A stretch of 64,000 nucleotides of DNA from CAWIJJ01 sp963836405 (GCA_963836405.1 CAWIJL010000007.1:124001-188000); one strand, 5' to 3'. Numbered from the stretch's first letter, positions 8,385 to 17,099 are shown. Program-made: numbers and translations. Notes: generated from the letters alone by a model not told the origin.

Positions 8385-10325
8385 GTGATCCTACCGCCCG
8401 ACGACCCCACCAACGAAATCACGGTATCCGATAAGCCACCCTTGCGCGACGATACCCACTTCGCCTCGGGAAAGATCGCGGTGTTTCAATACGCCGCCGT
8501 GATTATTTTTCTGTTTCTCATTTCCGGCTTTTGGCAGCTCCAGGTCCAGAATTCGGAAAAGTACGACGAGCGTGCGCAGCACAACAGCATCAAGTCGGTT
8601 CCGCTGCTCGCCCCGCGCGGTAGAATCCTCGACCGCGACGGTCGCGTCATTGTCGACAACCATTCTTCCTTTACATTAATTCTCGCTCGCGAATCACTGA
8701 AACAAGAGCACTTGGCTGATATTGCACAAGGGCTCGACCTGGACTATGACGATTTGGTCGCGCGCGTCCGCCGGTACAAGTCTCAACCCAAGTATGTGCC
8801 CATCGTGATCAAGGAGGAGTTGACGCCCGGCGACCTTGCCTTCGTCGATTCCCACCGCGATTTCTTCCCGGAACTGGTCCCCATTCAGGCGCAGCGCCGC
8901 CTCTATCCGCAGGACGGCATGATGGCCCACGTCATCGGCTACACCGGAGAAATCAGCGAGGCGGAACTGGACCTTCCCGAGTTCGCCAAGTACGATCCGG
9001 GCGATGTGGTCGGCAAGTTCGGCATCGAAAAGGAGTACAACGACTGGCTGACCGGCGTGGACGGGCAGCGCCAGCAGATCGTCGATAACCGCGGCAATGT
9101 GCGCCAAGTTCTGGCCACCAAGCCCGCCGTGCCCGGTAAGGATTTAACCCTGTCCATCGATCTCGACCTGCAGGTGGTGGCGGAGCTTGCTATGGAGGGC
9201 CGCAACGGGGCCGTGGTCGCGCTCGATCCCCGCACCGGCGAAGTGCTGGCCATGGTCAGCCGGCCGACTTTCGACCCCAATAAATTTGCCGTGCGGATCA
9301 AGAGCAAAGATTGGCGGGAAATTGCCGACAATCCCGACCACCCGTTGCTGAACCGCGCCATCCAGGCACAGCTTGCCCCGGGTTCCACTTTCAAACCGTT
9401 CGTGGCGCTCGCCGGGCTTGAATCCGGCGCCATCGACGACAAGTTTCCGGTGCATTGCTCGGGCGGAGTTTCCCTCTACGGCACCTATCAGCGCTGCTGG
9501 GAGAAGAAGGGGCACGGCACGGTTTCCCTCCACGGCGGCATCGTACACTCCTGCGACGTGTACTTCTACACGATCGGCGCCAAAATGGGCATCGATAATA
9601 TCGCGTTCTATGGGGACATCGCCGGTTTCGGGCACCCCACCGGCATCGACCTGCCCCACGAGGCATCCGGGCTGATGCCTTCCGAGAAATGGAAACTCCG
9701 CGCCATGCGCCAGAAGTGGTACGCCGGTGAGACGCCGTCAGTGGCCATCGGACAGGGAGCGCTCACGGTCACTCCTCTGCAACTGGCGCGGGGGCTGGGA
9801 GGCATGGCGATCGGCGGAACCTGGCATCAGCCGCACCTGGTGAAGGCGCTGGCGAAACCGGAAAAGCCTGTGCAGTGGACGCTCAATCCGGATAACGTGC
9901 GCGACGTGGTCGACGGCATGTACGGCGTGGTCAACGAGGGCGGTACCGGAGGACGCGCGCGCCTGCCGAACGTCGAAGTCTGCGGCAAAACCGGCACCTC
10001 GCAACTCGCCTCCAACGATTTTCTGAGGAGCAGCGCTGCAGGCCGCAATATGAAAGACAACGCCTGGTTCGAAGGTTTTGCCCCGCGCAACAATCCGGAG
10101 ATCGTAGTAGTGGCGCTCTTCGAGCACGGGGAACACGGGCAGTTTGCCGCGCCCATCGTTCGCGATGTGATCAAGGCCTATTTCGACAAGAAGACGCGGA
10201 TCACCACGCTCCAGCAGGAAAAGCGCTCCATGGAGGCCCGCCTCGCCGGAATGTCCGGGCTTGGACTGCCCGCGGCCGGCGCCCCCGCCGCCGAGGTTCC
10301 CGCTGCAAGGAGCGCCGGACAGTAA
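8385..10325 (+). CDS. mrdA: Penicillin-binding protein 2 (transpeptidase of the elongasome)
   Basis: A 646-residue class B PBP that cross-links peptidoglycan during lateral growth, anchored by one N-terminal helix (about residues 30-52). The pedestal domain is marked by APRGRILDRDGRVIVDN. Catalytic motifs are in order: S-x-x-K as GSTFKPF with the serine near residue 334, a second motif SCD in IVHSCDVYFY, and KTG in CGKTGTSQ near residue 535. The start used is a GTG 45 bases after the preceding gene. The C-terminus has an Ala/Pro-rich tail. The stop is immediately followed by the rodA ATG, matching the known PBP2-RodA partnership. Confidence 0.96.
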   Translation: MILPPDDPTNEITVSDKPPLRDDTHFASGKIAVFQYAAVIIFLFLISGFWQLQVQNSEKYDERAQHNSIKSVPLLAPRGRILDRDGRVIVDNHSSFTLILARESLKQEHLADIAQGLDLDYDDLVARVRRYKSQPKYVPIVIKEELTPGDLAFVDSHRDFFPELVPIQAQRRLYPQDGMMAHVIGYTGEISEAELDLPEFAKYDPGDVVGKFGIEKEYNDWLTGVDGQRQQIVDNRGNVRQVLATKPAVPGKDLTLSIDLDLQVVAELAMEGRNGAVVALDPRTGEVLAMVSRPTFDPNKFAVRIKSKDWREIADNPDHPLLNRAIQAQLAPGSTFKPFVALAGLESGAIDDKFPVHCSGGVSLYGTYQRCWEKKGHGTVSLHGGIVHSCDVYFYTIGAKMGIDNIAFYGDIAGFGHPTGIDLPHEASGLMPSEKWKLRAMRQKWYAGETPSVAIGQGALTVTPLQLARGLGGMAIGGTWHQPHLVKALAKPEKPVQWTLNPDNVRDVVDGMYGVVNEGGTGGRARLPNVEVCGKTGTSQLASNDFLRSSAAGRNMKDNAWFEGFAPRNNPEIVVVALFEHGEHGQFAAPIVRDVIKAYFDKKTRITTLQQEKRSMEARLAGMSGLGLPAAGAPAAEVPAARSAGQ

Positions 10326-11417
10326 ATGGGGAGCCATTTTTCCTCGCGCGATATCGACTGGACCCTGCTGGTGATCATCCTGCTGATTTGCGGGATCGGC
10401 ATTCTGCAAATCTATAGCGCAACGCTCGATACCGGCTTCGACAACGCATGGTGGCGGCAGATCGTCTACATCGCCGGCGGCCTCATGCTCATGCGCCTGC
10501 TCATGTCGGTGGACTATCATTCGCTTCTCCACTATGTGCCGGTGGCCTACGTCGGATCGGTTCTGGCCCTCCTCCTCACGGCTGTCATAGGAGCCACCGT
10601 GTTCGGCTCCAAGCGTTGGATTCCCCTTCCCGGAGGGATCCACCTTCAGGTATCGGAATTTGTAAAGCTGGTGATAATATTGTTAGTGGCTCGGTACCTG
10701 ACTGAAATTAAGTCAGATGAATTAGAAATCTGGGAAATGTTGAAATTGGCCGGCCTGGTGGGCCTGCCCGCGGGCTTGGTGTTGTTGCAGCCGGATTTGG
10801 GCACGTCGCTCACCTACGGGTCAATCCTGATTACGGGAGCGTTTCTGGCTGGCCTGCGCTGGAAATATGTAGCCGCCATCGCTGTAATAGCGGTGTTGAT
10901 TCTACCAGTTGGGTGGCACTTCTTAAAGGATTACCAGAAGGCGCGGCTGGTGAGTTTTATGGATCCCGAACGCGATCCGAGGGGCACGGGATATCAGTTG
11001 ATTCAGTCCCAGATCGCAGTCGGGGCCGGCGGGATGTTCGGGAAAGGCGTTACCAAGGGAACTCAGACCCAGCTTCGCTTTTTGCCCGTGCCGCACACGG
11101 ACTTTATCTTTTCGGCATTTGCCGAAGAGCACGGGTTCGTAGGCGTGATCGTGTTGTTGTCGTTGTATTTTGTGATGATCATGCGCATTGTCCAGAATGC
11201 GCAGACGGCCTCCGACAGGGCCGGCATGTATATATGTATGGGTGTAGCGGGGTTGTTACTCTTTCACATGCTGGTGAATGTCGGGATGGTGGTGGGACGG
11301 ATGCCGGTAACCGGTATCCCGTTGCCCTTCATGAGTGCCGGCGGTTCAAGTGTCTGGTCGAATTTTTTGGCGCTGGGGCTGGTCAACAACGTCCGCCTCA
11401 GAAGGTTCATCAACTAG
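10326..11417 (+). CDS. rodA: Peptidoglycan glycosyltransferase RodA
   Basis: A SEDS-family polymerase of 363 residues with about ten membrane helices, which polymerises lipid II together with PBP2. Landmarks are GSKRWIPLPGGIHLQVSEFVKL around residue 100, the DLGTSLTYG motif around 155, the long loop with GTKGTQTQLRFLPVPHTDFIF, the conserved Glu region SAFAEEHGF, and the final MSAGGSS signature. The ATG abuts the mrdA stop codon with no gap, so translation is probably coupled. This is the last gene of the wall cluster. Confidence 0.97.
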   Translation: MGSHFSSRDIDWTLLVIILLICGIGILQIYSATLDTGFDNAWWRQIVYIAGGLMLMRLLMSVDYHSLLHYVPVAYVGSVLALLLTAVIGATVFGSKRWIPLPGGIHLQVSEFVKLVIILLVARYLTEIKSDELEIWEMLKLAGLVGLPAGLVLLQPDLGTSLTYGSILITGAFLAGLRWKYVAAIAVIAVLILPVGWHFLKDYQKARLVSFMDPERDPRGTGYQLIQSQIAVGAGGMFGKGVTKGTQTQLRFLPVPHTDFIFSAFAEEHGFVGVIVLLSLYFVMIMRIVQNAQTASDRAGMYICMGVAGLLLFHMLVNVGMVVGRMPVTGIPLPFMSAGGSSVWSNFLALGLVNNVRLRRFIN

Positions 11418-11694
11418 CCGGGCGTGCCGCCGGAAGGTAGCCGCTCGAAGAAGAAAGAAAGTTTCGGGAGCCTGAAGAGACTGGGGATGGCGGCGCTGAG
11501 GCGCTCCCCCAAGGGTGAGCAGTGGTTCCCGGCCGGGTGGTGTATGAGTAACACGACTCCGCCTCCGGCCAGCGTGGTTTCCGGCATCATCGGTTAGGAC
11601 CGCCCGCAGCCTTGCCGCGGCGGCTCCGCACCCACGCAAGGGCGCCCACCTTCCACACCCCGGTCAACCTCTCTCGCTCCACGGGAGGTAATCG
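11418..11694 (+). other. Long leader between rodA and the RNase E/G gene
   Basis: A 277-base stretch with no convincing coding frame. It ends in a good ribosome binding site (GGGAGGTAATCG before the ATG at 11695). Several GC-rich inverted segments are present. RNase E genes in other bacteria are known to control their own mRNA through a structured leader, so a regulatory 5' UTR is possible. I recognise no known riboswitch or RNase P signature here. Confidence 0.4.
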
Positions 11695-14397
11695 ATGTCG
11701 AAGGAGTTAGTGATCTCCGCCAATCGCCACGAGACAAGAGTGGCGTTGATCGAGGACGATCAGGTAGTCGAGGTTTATCATCAGCGCGAGAATGAATACT
11801 CGCTCGCCGGCAGCATTCATAAAGGCCGGGTGACGCGCGTCCTGCCGGGGATGCAATCGGCATTCGTGGATATCGGCCTGGACCGCGACGCCTTTCTCTA
11901 CGTCTCCGACTTTTTCGAAGATAACGACGAATACGACAAGATCGTGACCAGCGTGGAGGAGAAGGTCCTCAAACTGGATCGCGTTCCCGGTCAACAGCCG
12001 GCCGCTCCCGGTGGCGAGGCATCCGTGCCGGTGGCCGAAGCTGCCGGAATTCCCGAAGCTATTCCCACCCCGGAACCGGAATTGCCGGCCGTGCCTGCCG
12101 CGGTCCAGCCGGTCCAGTCCCTGGCCGCGCCGACGAACGGCCAGGCAAATCCCGATTCACGCCGCGGTGACCGCGACGGCCGCGGACGCCGCGGACGCCG
12201 GCGGCGCGGACAGAAGCCCTCCGGCGGCGGCGGACGTGGACTGCCGGAATCGAAATTCTATTCTCCCGGATCCCGCCCTGTTGAATCCCGTCCTGCGGAA
12301 GAGTATCCTGCCGCCGAGGAAGCGGCCGCTAGCGAACCGCGCGAGGCTGAAGCCGACGACTTCTTCGTGCTTCCCGGCGAGTCCCTGGCTAAGTACCGCG
12401 GCCCGGGCAGTGCGGAAGAGGAAGATCAAGCCGACGACAACCTCGATCGCGAGGCAGAATCCGAAGGCGCTTCCGCCGCGGTGGAGGCGGACGAAGCCGA
12501 ACCGGTAGAGGAGCCTTACGCGGCGGCAGGCGAAGGGGCGACCGAACTTTCTTCCGAACCCGCTTCCGAACCGCTCCCCGAACTGTCCGTGGCCGCCGCC
12601 GAGGTTCTCGAAGACGTGGATATTGCGCCGGAAGCGGAGCCGGAACCCGAGCCGGAACCGGAGCCGGAACCCGAACCGGAGCCGGAACCGGAACCGGAGT
12701 TGGAACCGGCCGTGGCCACCGCGCCTGAGCCGGAAGCCGAAATTCCCGCCGCCGAGTCCTCCACCGGGCCCGCGGCGGCGGACGAATCCGCGGTTGAAAC
12801 CGAGCCGATTCTATTCGATCCCGCCGAGCCGGTGGAGTCGACCGAACCGGAAGAGCCGGTCGAAGGCGCCGGCCCCGATGAATCCGACGAATCCGCGGCC
12901 GCCGCGGAATCCGGCGATGCCGGCGTGGCCACAGCCGAAGAGGAAGGGCCCGAACCGGCGCGGATTCCTACCAGCCTCACCGCCGCCCTGCGCGAACAGG
13001 GCCCCCGCTATCTTCACCGCGTTTCCCGGCGTACCCGCCGCCGCGGGCGCGATGGACGCGGCCAGCAGGAAGGACGTCCCTACGAATCCGTCCAGCCCCG
13101 GCCCGAGACCCGCGAGAACGCGCCCGTCCATCCTCGCCCCGAAGTCCGCACCGCGCCGGCTCCGCGGCCCGAGCCGCGCGCCGAAAAGCCCGGCGCTCCC
13201 TCCATCAGCGACCTGCTCAAGGAAGGCCAGGAGATCATCGTCCAGATCGCCAAAGAGCCGCTCGGCCAGAAGGGCGCCCGCATCACCTCCCACATCGCGC
13301 TCCCCGGCCGTTTCCTGGTGTACATGCCCACCGTCGATCACATCGGCGTTTCGCGGAAGATCCCGAGCGACGAGGAACGCAGCCGCCTCAAACGCGTCCT
13401 CCAGAACAATCGCGCCGGTGTCCCCGGCGGCTACATCGTTCGCACCGCGGGCGAAGGCCGCACCGAGGAGGAACTGCGCGCCGACATGATGTTCCTTTAC
13501 AACCTCTGGCTGGACATGCGGCAGAAGGCCGAACGCCGTCCCGCCCCCATGCTCATCCATCACGACCTCAACGTGGTGGAGCGTATCCTGCGCGACCAGC
13601 TCACCTCTCAATTCAAGAGCATCTGGGTGGATAACGAGGAGGTTTACGAAGCCGTGCTCAGCTTCGTCCAGCGCTTCCAGCCCGCGCTGGTCGGCCGCGT
13701 GAAGATGTACACACGCGCGAATCCCGTGTTCGACGAGTTCAACATCACCTCCGAGCTCGAAAAGGCCCTGCGTCCCAAGGTGTGGCTCAAGTCCGGCGGC
13801 TACATCGTCATCAACCAGACCGAGGCCCTGGTGGCCATCGACATCAATACCGGCAAGTTCGTCGGCAAGTCCAATCGCCTGGAAGACACCATCGTCAAAA
13901 CCAATACCGACGCCATCAAGGAGATCGTAAGGCAGATCCGCCTGCGCGACCTTGGCGGCATCATCGTGGTGGACTTCATCGACATGGACGAGCGCAAGAA
14001 CCGGCAGAAGGTGATGCAGGCGCTTGAAGAGGCCATGCGCGTGGATCGCGCACCTTACAAGATTCTCCAGTTCAACGATTTCGGCCTGGTCGCCATCACC
14101 CGCAAGCGCGTCAAGCAGAGTCTGGAACGGACGCTGTGCACGCCCTGCCCCTATTGCGAGGCCGCGGGCTACGTCAAGAGCCCGCAAACCGTGATCGGCG
14201 AGATCCTCCAGGAGGCCAACAAGATCGCTCGCGCCGTGGAAGGCAAGGACGTGATGCTGCGCGTCAACTCCGAGGTCGCCCGGCTGCTCAAGTCGAACCA
14301 GAATACGTACCTGCAGGAAATCGAGGAGATCCTTGGGCGCACCGTCATCGTGAAGAGCGACCCGCAGCTTCACCAGGAGAAATTCGACCTCGCCTAA
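11695..14397 (+). CDS. rng: Ribonuclease E/G with a very large insert in the S1 domain
   Basis: An endoribonuclease of the RNase E/G family that initiates RNA decay and trims rRNA. It has 900 residues. The N-terminal half of the S1 domain is seen at about 1-98 (GSIHKGRVTRVLPGMQSAFV). The S1 domain resumes at about 503 (ISDLLKEGQEIIVQIAKEPL). Between them lies about 400 residues of Pro, Glu and Ala-rich low-complexity sequence, where the E. coli enzyme has only a short loop. The catalytic region is intact: the magnesium-binding Asp in VAIDINTGK (about 716) and VVDFIDMDE (about 760), and the zinc-link Cys set CTPCPYC (815-821). It lacks a C-terminal degradosome scaffold. The disordered insert may play that part. 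Confidence 0.93.
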   Translation: MSKELVISANRHETRVALIEDDQVVEVYHQRENEYSLAGSIHKGRVTRVLPGMQSAFVDIGLDRDAFLYVSDFFEDNDEYDKIVTSVEEKVLKLDRVPGQQPAAPGGEASVPVAEAAGIPEAIPTPEPELPAVPAAVQPVQSLAAPTNGQANPDSRRGDRDGRGRRGRRRRGQKPSGGGGRGLPESKFYSPGSRPVESRPAEEYPAAEEAAASEPREAEADDFFVLPGESLAKYRGPGSAEEEDQADDNLDREAESEGASAAVEADEAEPVEEPYAAAGEGATELSSEPASEPLPELSVAAAEVLEDVDIAPEAEPEPEPEPEPEPEPEPEPEPELEPAVATAPEPEAEIPAAESSTGPAAADESAVETEPILFDPAEPVESTEPEEPVEGAGPDESDESAAAAESGDAGVATAEEEGPEPARIPTSLTAALREQGPRYLHRVSRRTRRRGRDGRGQQEGRPYESVQPRPETRENAPVHPRPEVRTAPAPRPEPRAEKPGAPSISDLLKEGQEIIVQIAKEPLGQKGARITSHIALPGRFLVYMPTVDHIGVSRKIPSDEERSRLKRVLQNNRAGVPGGYIVRTAGEGRTEEELRADMMFLYNLWLDMRQKAERRPAPMLIHHDLNVVERILRDQLTSQFKSIWVDNEEVYEAVLSFVQRFQPALVGRVKMYTRANPVFDEFNITSELEKALRPKVWLKSGGYIVINQTEALVAIDINTGKFVGKSNRLEDTIVKTNTDAIKEIVRQIRLRDLGGIIVVDFIDMDERKNRQKVMQALEEAMRVDRAPYKILQFNDFGLVAITRKRVKQSLERTLCTPCPYCEAAGYVKSPQTVIGEILQEANKIARAVEGKDVMLRVNSEVARLLKSNQNTYLQEIEEILGRTVIVKSDPQLHQEKFDLA
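12637..12699 (+). repeat. Tandem Glu-Pro codon repeat inside the RNase E/G gene
   Basis: About ten consecutive Glu-Pro codon pairs built from GAGCCG, GAACCG and GAACCC hexamers. The repeat is in frame, lies in the acidic low-complexity insert, and is likely to vary in copy number by replication slippage. It encodes a stiff, acidic extended segment. Confidence 0.85.
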
Positions 14398-14405
14398 GCC
14401 GCGGA

Positions 14406-15452
14406 CTACTGTTCGAAGCTGACCCGGAACCCCGTGGAGAGCAGCAGGTCGTTGCGCTGCCGCCCTAGCACGGGGTTGCTCAAATAACGGTCGCTGGCGG
14501 AAACCTGCCAGCCCAGCCACTTCTTGATTGCCGTGACTATGCCGACGTCCAGGTTCACGCGGTATTCTCCGGTCTGGCTGAGATTGGTGAAGAAGCGGAA
14601 CGTCTGCGCGATGCTGGTGCCCCCGTTGATCTTCCACACCAGGTCGTTGCCGAAATTGGCTTCGGCGGAGTTGCGATCCAGGTCGCCCGTGAAATTCTCG
14701 CGCGAGTAGTTGGCGCCGCCCTGGAAACTGAGCGTGTGCGCCGGCATTTTTACGACGTTCGCCCCGAAGCCGGCCCCGCCCGCGAAGCGCAGGTCCAGTT
14801 GCTGGAACCGGTCCACCTCGTAGTCGTTGAAAGTGCTGATGAAGAACCGCGGCGTCACATCGCGGTTGTAGCTCCACCCGCCTCGGATCGCGCTGGCGAT
14901 GGTGGAGGATTTGTTGTCCACCCGGGCCGTGCCCCGGATCTGGTTGAAGCGCAGCGCGAGCTTGTCCTTCCGTGTCACGCGGGTGGCCTCGAAGCCGCTG
15001 GTCAGCGTGTCGGTGCGGGCATTGCCCCGGGCGAGGGCCAGCCCGATATCCACAAAGCCCGTCCACAATTGCAGGATGCCCGGATTTTGCAACCGCTCCC
15101 AGCGATCCTGTTCCTCCGGGTTGCGGATGTCCCCCACCGCACCGAGAAGCGCCTCGCGCGTCCCTCCGGGCGTTTCGACGACCAGCCTGTTTTCCGCCGT
15201 TGAGACGCGGCCCGCCGCGCGCGACCCGTCCGGCAGCGTGACCGTCAGCGTCTCTTCCGATTCGAGGCTTTGCACCGCCTCCCAAGGCAGCGAAACCTGG
15301 CCCAGAAATTCGCTCTTGAGCGTCAGCTTCTTGCCGTCCTTTTTGATCACCGTGCCGGTAAGGATGTCGCCGTTTCTCAGCGTTAGCCGGTCCGCCCCTT
15401 CGGCCGCGCAGGCAAACAGAAGACACAACGGGAGCACCAGGGCGGATCGCAT
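14406..15452 (-). CDS. Exported DUF481-like beta-barrel protein
   Basis: An outer-membrane-type protein of about 348 residues if the ATG at 15452 is used; this start gives a clean signal peptide (RSALVLPLCLLFACAAEGA). Residues about 20-110 form a small domain with repeated LRNGDILTGTVIKKDGKKLT and LPDGSRAAGRVST patterns. The rest shows alternating hydrophobic strands typical of DUF481 barrels, such as WTGFVDIGLALARGNARTDT, and ends in FRVSFEQ. The role of DUF481 barrels is not established. The gene is convergent with the RNase E/G gene, with only eight bases between the stops. An in-frame ATG at 15506 exists but would bury the signal peptide. Confidence 0.8.
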   Translation of the reverse strand: MRSALVLPLCLLFACAAEGADRLTLRNGDILTGTVIKKDGKKLTLKSEFLGQVSLPWEAVQSLESEETLTVTLPDGSRAAGRVSTAENRLVVETPGGTREALLGAVGDIRNPEEQDRWERLQNPGILQLWTGFVDIGLALARGNARTDTLTSGFEATRVTRKDKLALRFNQIRGTARVDNKSSTIASAIRGGWSYNRDVTPRFFISTFNDYEVDRFQQLDLRFAGGAGFGANVVKMPAHTLSFQGGANYSRENFTGDLDRNSAEANFGNDLVWKINGGTSIAQTFRFFTNLSQTGEYRVNLDVGIVTAIKKWLGWQVSASDRYLSNPVLGRQRNDLLLSTGFRVSFEQ

Positions 15453-15518
15453 AAACCCAGTGTATCGGCAGCGGCCCGTGGGGGGTCGGCGGCCGGCCGT
15501 ATTCATCGACGAAGTGCG

Positions 15519-15905
15519 CTATTTGTGCGACGAATACTGCTGCTGCGGCGGGTTCAGCTTGATTTCGATGGTTTTCTCCTCCTGCTCCACCTCGAAAATC
15601 TGGCCGAACGTCTGGTAGCCTTTGGCGATCACCTGGATACGGATCTTGCCCTGCGGAATCGTGGGAATCGTGGCCAAGCCTTCCTGGTTGGTCCGCAGTT
15701 CATAGGTGGTTCGCACGGTCTTGCCCAGTTTCACGATCGAACGCCCTTCGATGAATCGCACGACCACGCTGGCGCCGTTGATTGGCTTCCCACCCAGGGT
15801 AGTGACCGTGATCGTGAGCTTGGTCATGTCGGCGGCGAAAGCGGCCGCTGCGCAGAGCAGAACGGCGCACACAAACAGGGAGCGGCGGATGACCCGGTTA
15901 CGCAT
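15519..15905 (-). CDS. Small exported protein with one carboxypeptidase-regulatory-like Ig fold
   Basis: About 128 residues: a signal peptide (VIRRSLFVCAVLLCAAAAFA) followed by a single beta-sandwich domain of the CnaB/carboxypeptidase-regulatory type (TLGGKPINGASVVVRFIEG, then TNQEGLATIPTIPQGKIRIQ and VIAKGYQTFGQIFEV). Domains of this type bind or stabilise envelope proteins and are abundant in acidobacteria. The start at 15905 is chosen because it gives the signal peptide; a purine-rich GGAGG lies almost against it. It is followed downstream by the DUF481 gene on the same strand and is divergent from ssrA. Confidence 0.75.
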   Translation of the reverse strand: MRNRVIRRSLFVCAVLLCAAAAFAADMTKLTITVTTLGGKPINGASVVVRFIEGRSIVKLGKTVRTTYELRTNQEGLATIPTIPQGKIRIQVIAKGYQTFGQIFEVEQEEKTIEIKLNPPQQQYSSHK

Positions 15906-15935
15906 ACCTCCAGTATAACGGCGCGGGGCGGGTGG

Positions 15936-15941
15936 TAGAAT
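15936..15941 (+). promoter_or_regulatory. Possible -10 box of ssrA
   Basis: TAGAAT about 34 bases before the mature tmRNA 5' end, consistent with a short precursor trimmed by RNase P. No clear -35 box is seen at the standard distance, so support is weak. Confidence 0.35.
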
Positions 15942-15974
15942 GGGAACGTAGTACCTGCCATTGGCCGCGAAATT

Positions 15975-16325
15975 GGGGGCGCAACGGATTCGACGGGATC
16001 GAATCGTGGTGGGGAGGCGTGCCGGGTTCCGAGCTCCCGTAAAACGATCGGAAAAACATAACTGCCAACACGCAGTTTGCATACGCTGCCTAATTAATTA
16101 GGGAGCCGCTCCAGCCGGTGAGCCCGCGCGCCGGTGAGTGAGCGTCATCTTGCGGGATAGGTTGAAGGCTTCGGTCCGGAGCCCCAGGCCGAGATCAATC
16201 GGGCTAGGCCGCCGCCGCTCTCGCCGGTTCTGAAGCGGTGGCCGAAATTTCTGAGCCGGCTACGCACGTAGGCTCTTCATTGCGGGCTTTCTCGGACGGG
16301 GGTTCAACTCCCCCCGCCTCCACCA
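15975..16325 (+). ncRNA. ssrA: Transfer-messenger RNA (tmRNA)
   Basis: The 5' end GGGGGCGCAACGGATTCGAC and the 3' end GGTTCAACTCCCCCCGCC plus TCCACCA form the tRNA-like half: acceptor strands GGGGGCG and CGCCTCC pair, with a T-loop GTTCAACT and an encoded CCA. The message part has resume codon GCC at 16064 and stop TAA at 16091-16093, encoding ANTQFAYAA after the first charged alanine. A TAATTAATTAG stop cluster follows. tmRNA rescues stalled ribosomes and marks the product for proteolysis. The tag ending AYAA is close to the AxAA degron of other phyla. The 351-base length is normal for a one-piece tmRNA. Confidence 0.96.
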
Positions 16326-16394
16326 CTCTATCTTCACCGCAAAACCTGACACCACCAGGGCGTAGAGCGGGCTTCTAGAAGACCGGTTGATCTT

Positions 16395-16410
16395 CGTACA
16401 TAAGTGTACG
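16395..16410. promoter_or_regulatory. Perfect palindrome before hicA, candidate operator
   Basis: CGTACA-TAAG-TGTACG is a perfect 6-base inverted repeat with a 4-base spacer, located just before the likely hicA start. HicB antitoxins with a DNA-binding domain are known to repress their own operon at palindromes, so this is a good candidate site. It covers a GTG at 16404, which argues that translation starts downstream at the TTG at 16422. Confidence 0.5.
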
Positions 16411-16421
16411 ACAATGAGGGC

Positions 16422-16646
16422 TTGAAGGGTTCGGAATTCCTGCGAAAGCCGCGAAGCGCGGCAAGGTCGAAAAAACTGAGATGCAAATGGGTTCCTTCTC
16501 ACGGAAAAGGAAGCCACGGAACTTTGTATGTCGGTTGGGGCGGCAAGACAACCGTTCAGGACCTGAAGCGCGAAATTCCTACGGGAACTCTCCGCGCTAT
16601 GATCGAGCAGCTGCAACTCAGACCCGGGGATTTCGGCCTGAAATAG
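16422..16646 (+). CDS. hicA: HicA-type mRNA interferase toxin
   Basis: A small double-stranded-RNA-binding-fold toxin of 74 residues from a TTG start (KGSEFLRK...). The catalytic histidine motif is GKGSHGTLYVG, followed by GKTTVQDLKREIPTGTLRAM, the usual HicA C-terminal helix. In the family, HicA cleaves mRNA when not bound by HicB. The TTG at 16422 is preferred over the GTG at 16404: it gives the typical N-terminus and leaves the palindrome in the promoter region, with GAGGG a few bases upstream. It lies 97 bases after ssrA and 11 bases before the antitoxin gene. Confidence 0.85.
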   Translation: MKGSEFLRKPRSAARSKKLRCKWVPSHGKGSHGTLYVGWGGKTTVQDLKREIPTGTLRAMIEQLQLRPGDFGLK

Positions 16647-16656
16647 GGAGCGCGCT

Positions 16657-17091
16657 ATGAGTCAGTTTGCATACCCTGCCCAGTTTACCCGGGATGAAGG
16701 TGGAAGCTTCATGGTTCGTTTTCGGGATCTTCCGGAGGCGATCACCAGTGGTCGCGATTTGGCAGACGCCATCGAACAGGCGGCCGACTGCCTGCAAGAG
16801 GCACTTGCCGGCCGGCTCGTCCGACGTGACCTCATTCCACGTCCGTCCAAACAACTTCGCGGCGACCGGCGAATTCCGGTGGCAATGTATCTCGCCCCCA
16901 AATTGGCTCTGTTTAGCGCTATGAAGCGGGCCGGAATAAACAATTCCGAACTGGCGCGTCGCCTGGGCCTGACAGAGGTAGTTATCCGCAGGATGCTCAA
17001 CCCGAAGCACGAGACGAAGGCTGGCAAGATCGAAGCCGCCCTGCGCGCGCTGGGCAAGGAAGCGGTGGTGCATATCGAGGACGCAGCGTGA
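16657..17091 (+). CDS. hicB: HicB-type antitoxin with XRE DNA-binding domain
   Basis: A 144-residue antitoxin. The N-terminal HicB partial RNase-H-like fold reads FTRDEGGSFMVRFRDLPEAI, TSGRDLADAIEQAADCL. The C-terminal helix-turn-helix reads NNSELARRLGLTEVVIRRML. In the family it binds and blocks HicA and represses the operon. Order toxin-antitoxin and the 11-base gap fit a standard hicAB module. The module sits directly downstream of ssrA, a frequent insertion point for mobile DNA, but no integrase is present in this window. Confidence 0.9.
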   Translation: MSQFAYPAQFTRDEGGSFMVRFRDLPEAITSGRDLADAIEQAADCLQEALAGRLVRRDLIPRPSKQLRGDRRIPVAMYLAPKLALFSAMKRAGINNSELARRLGLTEVVIRRMLNPKHETKAGKIEAALRALGKEAVVHIEDAA

Positions 17092-17099
17092 CGCTCACC

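Noticed and set aside
12637..12699. Regular short repeats considered as a CRISPR or minisatellite
   Set aside because: The hexamers are in frame and encode Glu-Pro; there are no spacers, and no other repeat array in the window has CRISPR form.
12811..15426. Minus-strand open frame of 871 codons opposite the RNase E/G gene
   Set aside because: It is antisense to a clearly conserved gene and to the DUF481 gene, has no protein-like domain, and long antisense frames are common in GC-rich DNA.
16260..16616. 118-codon minus-strand frame over the end of ssrA
   Set aside because: Antisense to the tRNA-like part of tmRNA and to hicA.
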